Source of the DNA: Heliocidaris tuberculata
Taxonomy: Eukaryota; Echinodermata; Echinoidea; Camarodonta; Echinometridae
Reading direction: 5' to 3'
Length of the DNA stretch: 64,000 nucleotides
NCBI GenBank assembly: GCA_025618425.1
Contig: CM046842.1
Location: forward strand, 21,425,840-21,489,839
Shown: one piece after another, positions 13,601 to 28,700 of the stretch
Layout: every line of letters begins with the position of its first letter
Numbering within the stretch: position 1 is the stretch's first letter
The notes under the pieces: model-generated
The model's database searches: none
What the model was told of the DNA's origin: nothing
Seen by the model: only the letters and a program-made list of their open reading frames with translations
Program-made: the position numbers and the translations under genes

Positions 13601-16600
13601 AATTACCCCAGGACAATTACCACTAGGACAACTACACCCAGGACAGATTGTGCCGGACCAATTTCTCCATACAATTACCCCATACCCCTAATGAGACAGG
13701 GTTTTGGACCACCTAATCGACCATAAATGACAGACAGGATGATTTTATAATGTAATTTGTCTTGGTCTGAGCTCTATTGCTTGATTATCATTTTACTGAG
13801 AACACGGTGAGTAACATAATGATTAAAGACAAAGGAAAATTAAAGTTATCAAACAAGAAAAGATTCTTGCAACATAAATGAGCTGTTGTGAGCAAAGAAA
13901 AATCAACATTTTGTGTACAGCATGTCAAGAGGCATGGATGCTATCATCAAATATAGCAATTTTCCACTCAGAACTAAACAAACTGTATCTAGAGGATTGA
14001 ACACGGTTTACTGTCAGGCATACCACATGGATGATTATTCCCAGACCAGTACTGCCAGGACATTTATTTAAAAAAAAAAACCCTACCCCTGGAAAATATC
14101 CTCAGGACCACTACTGCCAGGACATCTATTTCAAAAAAACCCTACCCCTGGAAAATATCCCCAGGACAACTATTGCTCTTTGGGACCAAGAACGTTCTGT
14201 TAGTGCTTCTGTCAAAGTATCTTTTCATCGGGGTTGCCTTAGATGTTATTGTCCCTCAGGGATAATTGTCCGGGGGTAATTGTCCTAGGGGTAATTGCTC
14301 GAGAAGGTCGTTATTGTAGGGGGTAATTGTTTTAGGGAGTATTCACTCATTATGAGTGGGCTAGTAGAAATACTATTAATTTTGAAAGTTCCTTTACTGA
14401 TGTAGCCAACACTTCCAATAAGGTCTTTAAAAGGAGCTGATCTAATTATTTTTTTCCAGGGCTGTATGATAATAGCATGATCAGCGGCGAATTTACAAGG
14501 GGGGGGGGGGGGGGATCGGCGCGTGAATCCCCCCCCCCTTAAACCCAAATACCATACCTAAGTACACAATGAAAAATATCCCCCCCCCCTAATTGTGTAC
14601 TTTTCCGGCTCTGTGCCCCCTCTTTTACAAAATCCTGGATCCGCCCTTAAGCATGATAATCGTATAATACGATCCTATCATGATATTGCTATAGAGTAAG
14701 TTGTGTGCTCTGGCGACAATCGGTCCGCGGCCAATCTCTAATACTATCAGACTATAGTCCAAACAAATCTGGACTAGACAAAATATTTAACCATAAACCT
14801 AACTGAAAATCCAATCCCTTTGTAATCCCTATACGTATGACTTTCAAGAAATAATTATACAACCCTGAGCAAATGTCGGCAGACTAAATATCAGATCACA
14901 TCATATACTTTAAATGTCAAAGAAGTGGTCTTACTATTTTTCTTTTCATTTCGAAAAAAAATACAGTCTTGAACAAATACTGATCAATCTGCTCCAGATT
15001 TATGGTTTTAAAAGTTATGATTTTGCCATTCAATTACAATTGTGGCAGCAAAGCAAGAAATATTTACTTGTGTATACCCGGTTATATGGTTCCGCATAAT
15101 AATGATTTGTTTACTAGCTTTAAAACGCCCCGAAATATTATTTCGTTAATTTGGCAAAAAGGAATTAAACTGTGTTAAATAACGGCAAAACTGCTAGTGA
15201 TTCATTAAGCACGACCCGAAACACCATAATAATCTACTCCGTCATAGTTAATGTCTAAGAGGCATTTTCAAACTTAATTTACAAAATATATTTAAGAACA
15301 TGTTATAATTTCTGACTTAATTCCTGACAGAAAAAAAAAGAAAAGAAAAAAAAAAGGAAATATTTTTGTTATAAACAAGAAGAAATGGTTACATTCATAT
15401 TCAAAAATTTGACGATAGTTTCGCGAACTGACGTACGCACACAGGCTAAAGTATAGGAGATACGTCGGTTCGTGAAACCAGTGACGAAATAATGGACCAC
15501 TTTGAACATGCAAGTACGTTGTTACGGAGGGGAAAACGCTCGCCTTTTTCATTAGTCAAGAGTATTAGTAAACTTCAACATTCTAAAGGGTCTCTCTAGA
15601 AATCAAGTATGTTTATAGTTTCTATAGTACCTCATTTTCAAAGTAATCCATAAGATTATTTACCACTGATGTAACCTACATAAAAAAAATAATAAAAAAA
15701 TATAGAAGAAAGGCAGATATTGCAGTTATGATATTCAAAGGTTTGATATGATTCTTTCAGCTGTGCAAATACTTTAAAAGAGGTTGAAATATGAAATAAA
15801 AACAACAGCAACAATAATGATAATGATAATATTACTAGCTATAACAACACCATAATGATAATGAAATAATAATTCTAAATCTACAAATTACACCTAAAGC
15901 TGTTTTAGAATTACAATCTGGTGATTTTAAGTTTGTACGCGCAAAACATTGGATCAAGAGAGCTGCACGGAACTTGCATAGTGTGAAGCACAACTCGCAT
16001 ACCGATGCACAAAAATATGCATAACTGGGCAGTGATGGGAAAAATTAAAGTATAAACACGTGACTTGAACACACGTGGCTACATTTTTTAAATCCCTCTT
16101 ATAATACATGTCTGTTAAATTGTGTTATGTCAAATCAAGCGGAATGGTCTGAAATAGGATTAGAAAATAATCTTCTGTTTCCGCAGTCGTCCAATGGAAG
16201 CACAAGCACATACCTTCTGAGGGAGTTGCGGGAGAGCACGTTTTCTCGAACCACCTGCACTGGACCGTGGAGAACTACCACGTGACAAGCTATGCGGGTC
16301 TCTGATTGGCTCCCCGTAATGTGAAGTCTGAAGGCCCATACTCGATGCTCCTTTGCTGCTGGTTGAATGTTGTGATGACATAGCGTGTGACGTGTGCTGA
16401 TGTGAGGCTTGGCGTTGCGCATCTTTCATCTCTTGTTTCTAGAAAATAACAATTGTGCAATATATTGTTATTAAAAAGAAGAAAAAAACCTGATCTACAG
16501 CTTTGGCTCTCATATTTTTTAAATTTAATTTCATTTCTTTTTAATCAATCGATAATTCAAATTTCCATTGGAATCAGGCCTCGGCCCCGTCGAATTCCTC

Positions 16601-16704
16601 TACTATTAGAGGAGAGCCTCAAAATACAAGATATGTTTCAAAATTCTATTAACCATCTTTTATTTCTACTTCCTGGTTGGCCGTTTTTATAACAACGTTG
16701 GTTA

Positions 16705-16763
<59 letters not shown>

Positions 16764-19700
16764 ATCATAGCATGATCATCATCATTACAATATCATTATT
16801 GGTTGTTGCATGTCCTTATTTCAAAGGAAAAAAGAAAGATGCAGGTACACACTAATGTTGATCACACACTGTCATTTGGCTAGTTCACACAGTTTACACC
16901 ACTGAACTGTACAGTTCAGGGGTTTACATACCATTGATACGGCTATTTCTTCCCTCAGTGGGGGCGCTCTTCTCAAATCTTCTTCTGTCTCTGAGTCGAG
17001 CTCATTAGGATCACGGAGAGTGGAGTTTCCAGAGTCTGACGGGAGAGAGAATGATAGAAAAGGATTAAGAAGGTGGACAGACAGTGAGAGAAAGCAAAGA
17101 AACGTGGATCAAGTACATCAACCTGTCTAAACTTGCCCAAACCTGTCCACTATATTCCTCTTCCTTCATCACAAGACTAAAGTTCTCACCGGGGTAAATT
17201 CACAAACTAAACTTTTGATAGAATAGAAAATAAACTAAGGAACATTCAAATAGAATTTATTTTCGAACAATTTTAAAGGGAAGCTTGAAATCTGTGAAAG
17301 ATAAAAAATAATTTATGAGCTTTCTCATTCTTATTATGTTAGTTTGGAAGATTATCATAGTAGATATGTCCCCTGAAAAGGGTTGCTCTTCAAATGCCCT
17401 CACTTTCAAAATATGACAAGAAACAGCTGAAATGTTCGGGCCGAACATTTGTGTGTCCCATATACATATTTCTGTGTGCAGTGCATGTGAATCTCAGCAG
17501 GACTGAGTCAATTTATTATCATTCTGGTGATTCCAAAACCTTACAGCATACACCAAAGATTAGCTATATAATCAACCTTTCCCAATTGCTTTGAGGCAAT
17601 GTCTTTGACAATTCAATTTCATGACCAGAACTCAACTTTATCTTTAAGAGTCATTAAGTCAGATTGAACACATAAAGGATCAAAATCAATATAAAGCATT
17701 GATGTTAGACACTGCAATAATTACATTAGTGACATTATATTTACGTCTAATTGTGCGAGAATTAATCTTAAAAACCTGAACGCTGCCTATTTAAATTGTT
17801 TAAAATAAAATTGTACAAACAAAAAAAATGCATACGGAAGTTCTAAGTGTTCATCACTGGTATAAAATCGATATGTCATAATCTCTGTGCATCACAGCAT
17901 GGTCGATACAAAAAGGATTTAGGCTTACGAATAAAGTGAAGAAAAACCTCTTTTTGTAATCTAAAACATTGCCTTGACTGATTGCAAGTGCGTGCTGATC
18001 TAAATAATTTGAGATAGAATGGCAAAAGTGGAATAGAAATATGCTCATGAATTTCTTTTAACATATTTGATTTGGAGTTAAAAAGAAGGATTAATGCTAA
18101 ATATAAAGTAACGATGGTTACCTGGTCTTTGGGATTTGGGGGACAACCGTTTATGTTACGTGCAGATTGGTTATTTGGAGTTGTGCTCTTTTAATTGACA
18201 GCATTATTATCCTTTCACACAGTCTTACCTAGAAATTCTTCAAGAAGCTTTCTTGCTCCTGATTGTTGGATCAAAGCTATACCATTGGTATTATGATAGA
18301 TAATGAAAGAAGACGCTCTTATTTAAAGTTGATGTAACATTAAAAAAAAAAAAAACACCACCAAAAAAAAATATTAATGATATTGAGTTATAAATTATGT
18401 CAAATACTGATCAGGGGGGGGGGGGGGGGGTCAAAAGAAGGTCATTTGTATGTAATTTAGTCACCGACCCCCCCCCCCCCCCCCCCCCACTCATATTAAC
18501 AAATTCAAATTCAAATTCAAATTCAAATTCATGTTTATTTCATTTCCAACAGAAACTTGGCTTTACAGATATTATAACAAACACCATACACTAATGGAAA
18601 CACCAAAATTGTTGTTTTAGATAATTCAAATACCGCATAATTGCATCTTGGCATCGTCAAAAGATTTAGGAAAATTTATCAAACTTTTCTTCTTTTTTCC
18701 CCTTGACCATGGCATTTATCACCTAATGTATTTTGCACTAAAAGAATAACAGTATGGCATATATAGCTCATTGATTAAATGTGTTTTATGTACTGTAAGA
18801 GTATGGGATACATAAGACATGATTTTGTAATATTAAGAAGGGTCTTAGTTTTACCTCCATCATCAGGATAATTATCACCGTCCGTGGTATGGTAAGCAAA
18901 ATGGCGTCTTCCTCCAGCCACCTGCATATCTGAGCCATCGTAAGAGCCTTGAGACGCGTAGGATTTACGCTGTCTTGACCTAACATCGGGATAAATTGAT
19001 GGTACTCCATTAACTTATTTCATATTCCTAATACAATTATAACTCAGGCAAACCGCCACACCGACTAAAAACCGACCGATAACCGACAAAATATTGGCAA
19101 TATAAGCTAGGTATTACATTTAGTTCGGTCTGTTCGTTGGTGTAACTTAGGTGTTTGTCCAGTAACAGCCTTCATGCTTCATGAAAATTACATACGCATA
19201 CAGGAGAGAGATTTTCTTGAGGTTTGCTATATCAATAAAGTCAGCCTTCTCCCTCCCCCCCCCCCCGAAACAAATTATTTTTTTCATAGTTCTACATTTT
19301 TGGAGTACACGAAAGTGATAAATGCAGTTTATTACTTAAAAGTATTTAAAGGTAAAACATTTTCAATAGACCTGCGTGTTTCGTTGGTATAGAAAAAGAA
19401 ACAATGTTTTAAAGCAGACAAGTCCGATGCTTAAATTCGGACATCAAAACAATACAGGCATGAAAACAAAAGCATTCTGATTTTTTTTTTTTTTCATTCA
19501 TTTCTTTTCTTTTTGATTGGTCCCCCTTAAGCAGATTACGTACGGGTCTACGATGACGTCATCATCCATGTAATCATTCATGTAAGAAGCTGAACTTAGC
19601 AGACGTGTTGTACGAGGAGACATACGAGAGGACTGTTGGGAGAGAACAGACAAGAAGAAATTCTGCAATGTAAAGTACAGGGGCCCGTTGCACAAAACTT

Positions 19701-22700
19701 GCGTTGAACGCAACTCAGGAAAATCAAACGCAACTTTATTTTCAGCCAATCAGAAGTGCGCATTAAGGACTTGCGTTTGATTTTTAGGAGTTGCGATTAA
19801 AAGCATGTTTGGTGCAACAGGCCCCAGGTCAATTGGCAAAGAGTTTGGAGAAATGTTCGACAATGATGCAGGGATGGCTTGTCCATTTAGAATACAGAGT
19901 ACAGAGTGTATTCATTTACACGCTAACGTAATATTTTGTTAAAATTTGGAAGTAAGGATAGGTATAACTACTAAGTTAATTATGTTCTTCGCCTTTTTTA
20001 AAGGGATGAATTTCGTTAAATTGGGAAGTATGGACTCTTATAACTAAGAAGTTAAGTATATTCTTCGCCTTTCAAAGGGATGCACAGACTTTATCTTTAC
20101 TGAAGCAAATTCATGACATGTTAAAACCGATGGATTCCCAGGTATTTATACATAATTTCGAATCAATTTTACATGAAGAATCATGTAAGTCTCTTTTTAT
20201 CCAATTTTCAAAAAAATATTTTTAAAGTTTTCCTATTTCAATGTACTCATTCGAACCAGCACACATAACTGAAAGGAGATTGTTTAATCCACTGCATACG
20301 GGAACCGAGTGATCCCTGTATTTAAGCCACGGATGGAATGAGAGAATTCAGTAGTTAACGGGTTAATATGCATTTTTACTTACTCTTGATACGTTTTCCA
20401 AGGCAGCTCTGAGGTCATCATTGGTATCCTGAAGTTTCTTGTTTGCCCCACTGTACAATTAAAAAAGGAAATATAAAAAATGCCATAAGACATCCAAATC
20501 AAACATTAATTCATTAAACATGTCACGATGAACTGTAAAGAAATACGCGGCAGTGCATCAAAATAACACCCATGGTACAGATTTTAAATTTACATGATCA
20601 AATAAATCGAAACTTTAATGGACTTACTGTAATAATTGGAGTTGCCTAGTAAGGTTCTCCTGTTCTCCTATATAGTCCTGTATGACGTCACGGTTACTGG
20701 GAGAAAAAAGGAAGAATAATAATGAGTGACAGAAAATAACTGGCCCGTCTCACAATTTAATAGGCATGTACAAAATAGTCATATTCCTTCATTATCTGGA
20801 ACAATTAAAACTATAAAGAAGAGCATGTTTGTTCACACGACCACGTTAGTTGTATTGGTCCATTATAACAGTAGTCAATACAAAAGGATTCTCATTTTAT
20901 GCTTCTTTTTATTGATGGATATTTCTGCAACACATTTTAGGTTCAATCTCTGATTTATTTTTTTTTCTCTTACCAAATCGAGTTAACTGACATATAATGA
21001 ATGCGCGCGAGAGTAACTCGTTTGTTTACTTTGATATAAAGCCGTTCTGTTCTTCGAAGTCGCTCTTCAGCGTCACGAGCTCACTTCTTGACAAGACGAG
21101 GTTGGTTTGGGCCTCAGTCAGACTACTCCTTAGACTCCTATTCTCATTTCTCAACTGTTCCAGTTCCTTCTTTAAAGATTGGAGCAGGTCCTCTCGAGGT
21201 TTTTCTTTTTTCTCCACTTTGTCTTCAGCCTGTTAATAAATGGAAGGAAAAGTAGATTTTATAATTGATATATATTTTTTTGTTTATAATCAATTTTCAC
21301 TTTAACTATTCATTTTCATTTTCTCCCTCCCAAAGATTTGTTAACAGGTAAGTTTGTGTTGATGTGTTGATTGATTGACAAATATTTTCGGTGGGGGGGG
21401 GGGGGGGGGGGGCAACTAGACTGAGCAAACAAATACACTGGCCGGAAGCAGGGGCGGATCCAGGATTTTGTATAAGGGGGGGGGGGGCACACAAATGCAG
21501 GATTGTCAACTTTGGGAAACTGCTTAGAGGGAGATCCGTATTTTAAAAAAAAAATTGGGGGGGGGGGGGGGGGTCTCGCCAGCCCTCCAAAAGTCGCTCA
21601 GTGAGGGATGAGGGGGGGGGAGGAGGGGAGAGGGGGAGGGGGGAGAGGGGAGGGGGGGGGGGAGTGGCGACAAAAAAAAAATCGCCAGCCCTCTAAAAGT
21701 TGCTGGGGGGGGGGGGGGTTAAGTGGTCCAGTTTCCCTCCATAATTCTCTTTCAAGGGGGGGGGGGATGGGGGCACGGGCCGAGATTGCCCCCCCCCCCC
21801 TAAATCCGCCACTGACCCGAAGGGTCTTAGAATCGGTCTGCTTGGAGTCGGTGTCGAGTCGTTTTGGCGGCGCCAAGGTATGAAATATCAAATTATTATC
21901 AGTTATAATCGTCATTTAGTCTCTGCTGAAAAGAATGATAAAGTTAGACTTACCGTGTGTATTTGATTGAGATTACTTTTTAACTCTCGGATCTCTGCTT
22001 CCAGCTGCTTCTGAATCTCGGCTTTCTCTGACTCTATTCTTTCCCTCTCCTATATAAACAGAAAAAACAGAGTGCGCTTGAAATGCGATATGCCGTGAAT
22101 GAAATACTTTTTTAAAAATAATTAATTTCAATTAGGAAATGCATTACGCGCTTCATTAACATTATTAAGTTTGGAATATCATGTAAGCCTTGTGAGGGAT
22201 CTTGAATATACTACTATTCATATCACAGAGGGGATTTCTTAAAATCTTCAACAACAATACTCATTCCATATATTGCCACATGGCTTTAAGCCATGGTCTT
22301 TATACCTGCGAGGGTGTGGGTCCTCTTGAGAGGGAGCGCCATGCTCGAGGTCTCGACCCCACTGAGTTCCTCCTTGACAGAACGACTGCTCCAGGAGATT
22401 CATATCCAGGTCCTGGACTGATACCACAACGCCTCAAGTCCGGAGTAGACTTGTGCAGATTCAGATCTTGCCAGCTTGATCTAGCTTTAATCGGTTTATG
22501 CTGCATGGGTTTTTGAAAGCTGGAATGTTCATTTGAGAAACCTGATGAGCTGTTGGCGCGCTGGAGGTCTGGCACAGATTTGGTTCTGTTTAGGTCTGAT
22601 GTTGACTTTGACCGATGTGATAATACAACCTGTGGATAGTGCTTCAAAATGCCGTCGTTCGGAGTAGCTACCACCACATTCGTTTTAGAATGCCCTTCTT

Positions 22701-25700
22701 TGGACAACACTCCAGAAATTGCGGATATGTCCGGCTGGGACACTAATGGCGTTGGCTTGTAGTATGTCGGCAATGAGTTCATGGTCACTGAAGTAGTTGT
22801 TGGGACTACCCAGTCATTCCTTCCTTGCAATGCATGGACTCCATTCTGGCCGGGTTGGGCGATAAATGGCGTTGGTTTGTAATATTGAGGCAATGAATTC
22901 ATTTCATTTGAAGTATTTGTTGCACACTGTTGTCCACTATTCTTATGTGTCGTTTGTGTTGCGATCATATTATGCTCGTCAATGAGAGATGCCGGCTTAT
23001 AGTATTGAGGTAACAAGGTATTGGGCGTATTTTGTCTCTCAGACACAAGTGAATTCATAGCAGGTTTAACATAAGGCGTTGAATGGTGATGTGTTGAAGT
23101 ATGGGCATCATTTGAGATGTCATTAATTTTTTGCTCCCCAATTGACTTCGGCGCAGCACTTTTTGTGAGTGCAGCTCTTATTTGGTCGGAAACAGAAGGA
23201 AAACTCGGTGACGGAGCATAATATGGTTCGTAGACTTTCTGGCCTTGGTGATGATTTTGAGCAAGTGGCCTCTGTTCATTTTGCGGCCATTGGTGAAGAC
23301 TATGTTGCTTTATTGGTTGTTGTGTTTGCTGTATGCCAATATTTGGACGAACATTGTTCGACTTCATCGCATCAGGTGATTGATTTATTAGGGCATGTTG
23401 CGACCGATGCTGTCCTGATGGGTTTCTATTCTGCTGCAGCAAGCCGTTTTCTGATGATCCCATAACTGGTTGGTGGTTCCCAGTGGTCTTTGAGGCCTGG
23501 TGACTCTGTTGAGCAGGTTTGTAGTTATGGGCCGCTGCATTGTAAGGACTAGGAGCAGGCATGGGTTGAGAGAAATCATCCATGACGAGGGACTTAAAGG
23601 CATCTCCTGCCTCTGCCAATGATCCACTTACATCGGTCCATGCTGCCTTTAGACTGCTAAAGCTAAGATCCATTTTGAAATCGTATATTTTTCCAGGCTG
23701 CCAAAGATTCTTCAATCAATCAACAATCAAGAAAATAATGCACAAAATATTTCGACGACACTTGAAATGTGTGCATTTATATAGGGTTGTTATTATCCAA
23801 GATTGGTTTTGAACAGCATCTTTTAAAACTCATCATGATGGTAGAAGACCACAATATTCATATAATTCCGCGTCCTTCTGTGTCGCCATAAGCACCGTAA
23901 GAATCACACTTCTACTTTCGCCGGTGTGAAGAAAAGAGGATCGGCAGGGAGATAAGTGAGTACGCCACAAACACCTTAAGAAAACCATCCTGCTTATTGA
24001 TCACCCTTTCCGAGACTGGTAGCCTAACCTACCTTAAGAATATCCTAACAGTATTGTGTTTCCTTTATTGATCGAAAGATGATATAGGAATGCAGTCTGT
24101 TTGAAAGGCGGTACACCTCGCCGTATTGATTACCCTTTGTTAATCGTTGGGGTATTCAGCATCCCATTATTCAACAGACACTATGCCCAGATAATCGATA
24201 TTCTAAACTGCACTGTTAGTCTTTTAACGGACACGGCAATGTCCATGTATAAATAATTATAGCACAGGATAATCATCAAAGTACATTCGTTTCGTGATGG
24301 TTTAAAAAAAAATTATATCAACAAATATACCACTTTTTCTCATGTGCGTTGAAAAAGTCAATGCATATGTAAAATTTACACGGCAGACAGTTACAGACTT
24401 TCCATGTTTCCACTGAACCAAAATCCGTACAAATGAGTTAATGATACTGATAGGGACCTTTTAAAACTAGAAATTTTTGAAATTTTACAATACTATTGGG
24501 AAGTAAATTCATATAATTATCTTTCAAACAAAAAGCGAAAGATGAACAATCTTAAAGTTCATCAGAGATATGTACAAAAATCCAACTATACCTTAGCATA
24601 AGTAGTTATAATCAATCCTATATGTGTGTGTGTGTGAATTAGCAAAAAGGGTTAAAAACATTCTTGGATATTCATTAGCAATAATTTGCATGTGGGCAAT
24701 TCCATGGTTACGCGCGTTACTTTTTGGAGAGGTTTTGAGTTGCATCTTAAGCTCCTGTTCTCTTACTACAGGTGTTAGGTAAATGAGTTTTAGTTACAAC
24801 AATGCACAAATATTAGAGTACAGTATCAAAACTTCAGAAGACATACTTTCTGCAAACCCTGCAAATGTTCGGTTACTCACGTGACGTAAACGTTACTCAC
24901 GTGACGTTTTAAAATATAACGTAACGTAACGTACGGTGAGTAACCGTGGAATTGCCCATATATGGTATGTTTCTAACCTCTTTTCTGACTCTCTGCTCTG
25001 TCCTGGTCATCTGTACTTCCATCTCGTACTCGAGCTGTTGGAGGTGTTCAGCATTCGTTTCATTGGTCCTATTTTAAAAGAAAGTAACAATTATTTGAGT
25101 TCTGGAAGTTACTGTGAACGGCATTCCAATGATAAAATATTGTTACCCTTCGGTAAACTTAATCTCCTACATGGTAAACTTAATCTCCTACATGGCAATG
25201 TGGACGCCTATAGTGAACAGGTGAACAAACTATGTCTACAGTAATTATGAAATCGTACTTCTTTCGGCTGTGTTGCCTTTTATACTTTTTAAAAATTACA
25301 TTATTAAATCATCATTACAGAATTTCTTCTTCTTCTTCTTCTTTTCTTTTAAATGCCTAAAGAGAAATAAGTCCAAAACCCTAAAGGAAGCATGATTACA
25401 TAGATGGCGACGATGATATGATACTTTTTAAAAATTACTTCTTGGGTTAAGATGTTCCTATGATTTTAGAGTTATGCTGACCGCGTCACAAATATAATTC
25501 TTATCACTTTCAGTGAAAGGTGACCCACAGAAAATTTACACAGGACAATAAAACTGAAATTGAATTTTGTCATTAGTAAACGTTGAGCAATTTCTTGATG
25601 CATTCCTGATGTTTTTTCTCGCATTAATAAAGAATATCCTTAGACATCTAGAGTCAGATTCATTATTATAAAGCATTTATGAGAACTGTCTTCTTTAAGA

Positions 25701-28700
25701 TCTTAAACATAATTGATGAATCTAAAATATACATGTCAAGAATCCAATAAGTAACGTTTTGTCTGGCATGTAAGATCTCCCTCTCCAAATAATGATGATA
25801 AGAATGATAATGATATTGATAATAACAATGATAATGATAATAATAATAATGATAATAATAATAATAATGACAATAATGATAATCATGATGACAATAATGA
25901 TAGTAATAATGATAGAAATGATAATAATTACAAAATCAATCAATAAACAAATAGAGGGATGATGAGAAAAAGGGCTTACCTTTTGAGTGATTTCTCTAAC
26001 CTGTCGACCTCTGATTGGTACTGTCTGAGATCTTTTATGACGTCATAGATGACGGATTCATACTGGCGGAGTATTTGAGGCACTTCTGATGAATGGAGCT
26101 GTTGGTATAATTCACAAATCTGGTCTTGGCTGAACGGGAGACAAAATTAATAGGGACGTAAGATAAGACCTCATAAAACAATGTGACATCGATTGCTTGC
26201 TTCTTTAAGCCATTTTCCCCTCAGAAATTTGTTCAACGGCATAAAAAACAACTTTTTTCAGTGTTATTAAACTGGCCTTATTGCTACAGTACCTAGCCTC
26301 GGATTCCTATTATATAAACATGCTAAAATTCACTTTTCGGACGAGAGCGGGCAACTTGGGTCTACTTGATAGATTCTTAAGCACCTGTTCAAAACTTGTA
26401 GCCATGCTGAAAGTCACATGATTTCTTCAACCATTATTGTGTATTTATTTCAGAATCGATATCATAGTTGGTTTGATATTTGAGCCGACTGACAGGTTAT
26501 CGATCAGCGTAAAAAAGAATGCTTGAAAATCACGCTCCAATCTTACTTTCTCCAAATTTACAAATAGGACTAGACCTATATGAGATATTCAATGAAAATG
26601 ACATACCAGTAGGAAAGACGGCTCGATTATACACAAGAAGTATAAGCTTGAATAGCTCATAATACAGAATTTAAAAAAATAAAGTGGGCTTATAAAATTG
26701 TTGTTAAACAGTAAAGATCCTGCTTGATTGTAAAAGAAAAAATGACAAAATACTAGTCATTTTCATAACATTGCAAATAATAATAAAAAGGAAGTGTCTA
26801 CAAACTTAATATTATAGGCAGAAGACAAATTATAAACTGATTTAAATACATGTATAATCGAAAGCATATTATTGTAACTTGTCTAACGGTACTGAGTGAG
26901 AGAAAAGAAGAATATATATATTTGACTTTCAAAAATCTAGGATTAGTTTGATATCAAAGTTAATGTAAGTAATGGATATGGAGAGGATTGATCATTCCGC
27001 CCGTACACGTTGAAGTGTATATGCATACCCTAAATAAATCAAATACTCTCATACATGCAAGGCATAAGTACAATCAAACAGCCTCTCGCACCCACAAAAT
27101 TGGATACGGTCCCGCTTTCATGGAATTCCAACATGTTCCATATTATGTAGAAATCAAATATATCCCAGGCAGACTTCCAATGACTGCTATATTTCAACCG
27201 CATCGACCTTTCTTATGTAAACAGCGATGCTGAATTATATTGACATTAAATGTAAGATAATCATATATTTACACACAGGTGCGTTTCTCGTCTTAACATG
27301 TGAAGCTTAAAGGGATTAATGTTGGATTGTTTCCATATTTCGAAATTGAAATAATGAAATAATGGAATCTTTTACTCTGTGTAATTATGTCACGTTTTAT
27401 TAGTTTATGAAATACTCCACTTGAGGAGACACTATTCTGTTAGCATTCTAGATTTCTTGGGTTCTCAAATATTACAAGAAATTTGGCAGGAATTGTTTTC
27501 GGGCTTTATATTGTGGATGGACTTTAATAAAGCAAATATATGTCATATGGTATAATCTGATAATCCAGCGGGGATGACCTATTCACTTAAACCATAAGAT
27601 GGGAACAACTGCAATCAGACTTGCTTGAGATTTGCGAATAATTTATATTGCTATACTGCCCTTACATATTGGTGACTACTTGACAAATAACATCGTTCAT
27701 ATTCCGAGGCACTATTTGCCAGGCTACCTCGTTCGTATCAGATATGAAAAGACGAGGTATAGGGCATGAGCTAGAAGGAAGGAATAAGCTGATTAAGGAC
27801 TCAAGATGGGAAGATTGTAAAATTATTCGTCTAAAGATGTTCATGTTAAGCTAAGTGTCGGGAATAGGGGGGGGGGGTAATTTGCATTTAGATAACAATT
27901 TTAAAAATAGCTGGCCAGCGAAATTGATATTGGTGCAGGGGCAAAATTTAACATATTTTCTCCTTGCCCCAACATCGCTGACAGCTATAGTCCCAGTATG
28001 GGTTGATATTCGCCTTATATTTAAAAAAAAAATGGCATACAAACAAATTTCTTCATTTGGGAGAAATATTGTGACGGGATGTTTATATTTTCAACAGCTT
28101 CTGAATTATTAATACAGAAAGAGCTCTAAGCGTGTCAATTCTCTACAAAGAAAGTTACGATAAATATTATATCCCTACTTTTCCTTCCCCTGGTGTGACT
28201 ATCAGTTGAAAGTGCGTAAAACACAAAGCCTTCATTCCCATTCTACGTTCAATATGTTTTCCACATTCCGGGAATATAAGACATACTTTATTGTGGTACT
28301 GTCGACAGTGCTATCAAACGTCTAAATGAATGAAAACAATTTCACGTAGATTTGATATCGATTGAATATTTCCTACACGCTTAAACATGGTAAAGCAAAA
28401 AATCCATTCATGGGCATTTTAGATGGAAGGTGTTTATCTCACGTACCTGAGAAAAACAGAGATCATTATATGTTTATATATTTTTGCCATACTATTTATC
28501 TAACTGTTAGATTTCTAAACTCTCCAGAAATATAATTCATTGAAATGGAGCTTTGCTCTTCACGATGAAGATATTGTATTAAAAAGGGAAAGGGGGATAA
28601 GGAATTTATGATTTCTACGGGCTTAAACGATTTTTGAAAGAAAAATTCACTGTGGATTGGCCCTACTTGCAATAGCAGCACTGGTTATTTGCGAGAAATA

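Noticed and set aside
16135..16422. Alternative minus-strand frame [12 protein letters not shown]
   Set aside because: It is out of phase with flanking exons; the frame KQEMKDAQ keeps phase 0 on both sides.
18786..19010. Minus-strand frame starting [12 protein letters not shown]
   Set aside because: It overlaps the linker exon in the wrong frame; only the other frame matches the phases of both neighbours.
22202..23465. Plus-strand frames opposite the large RASEF exon
   Set aside because: They are shadows; the minus-strand frame is far longer and ends at a phase-compatible splice donor.
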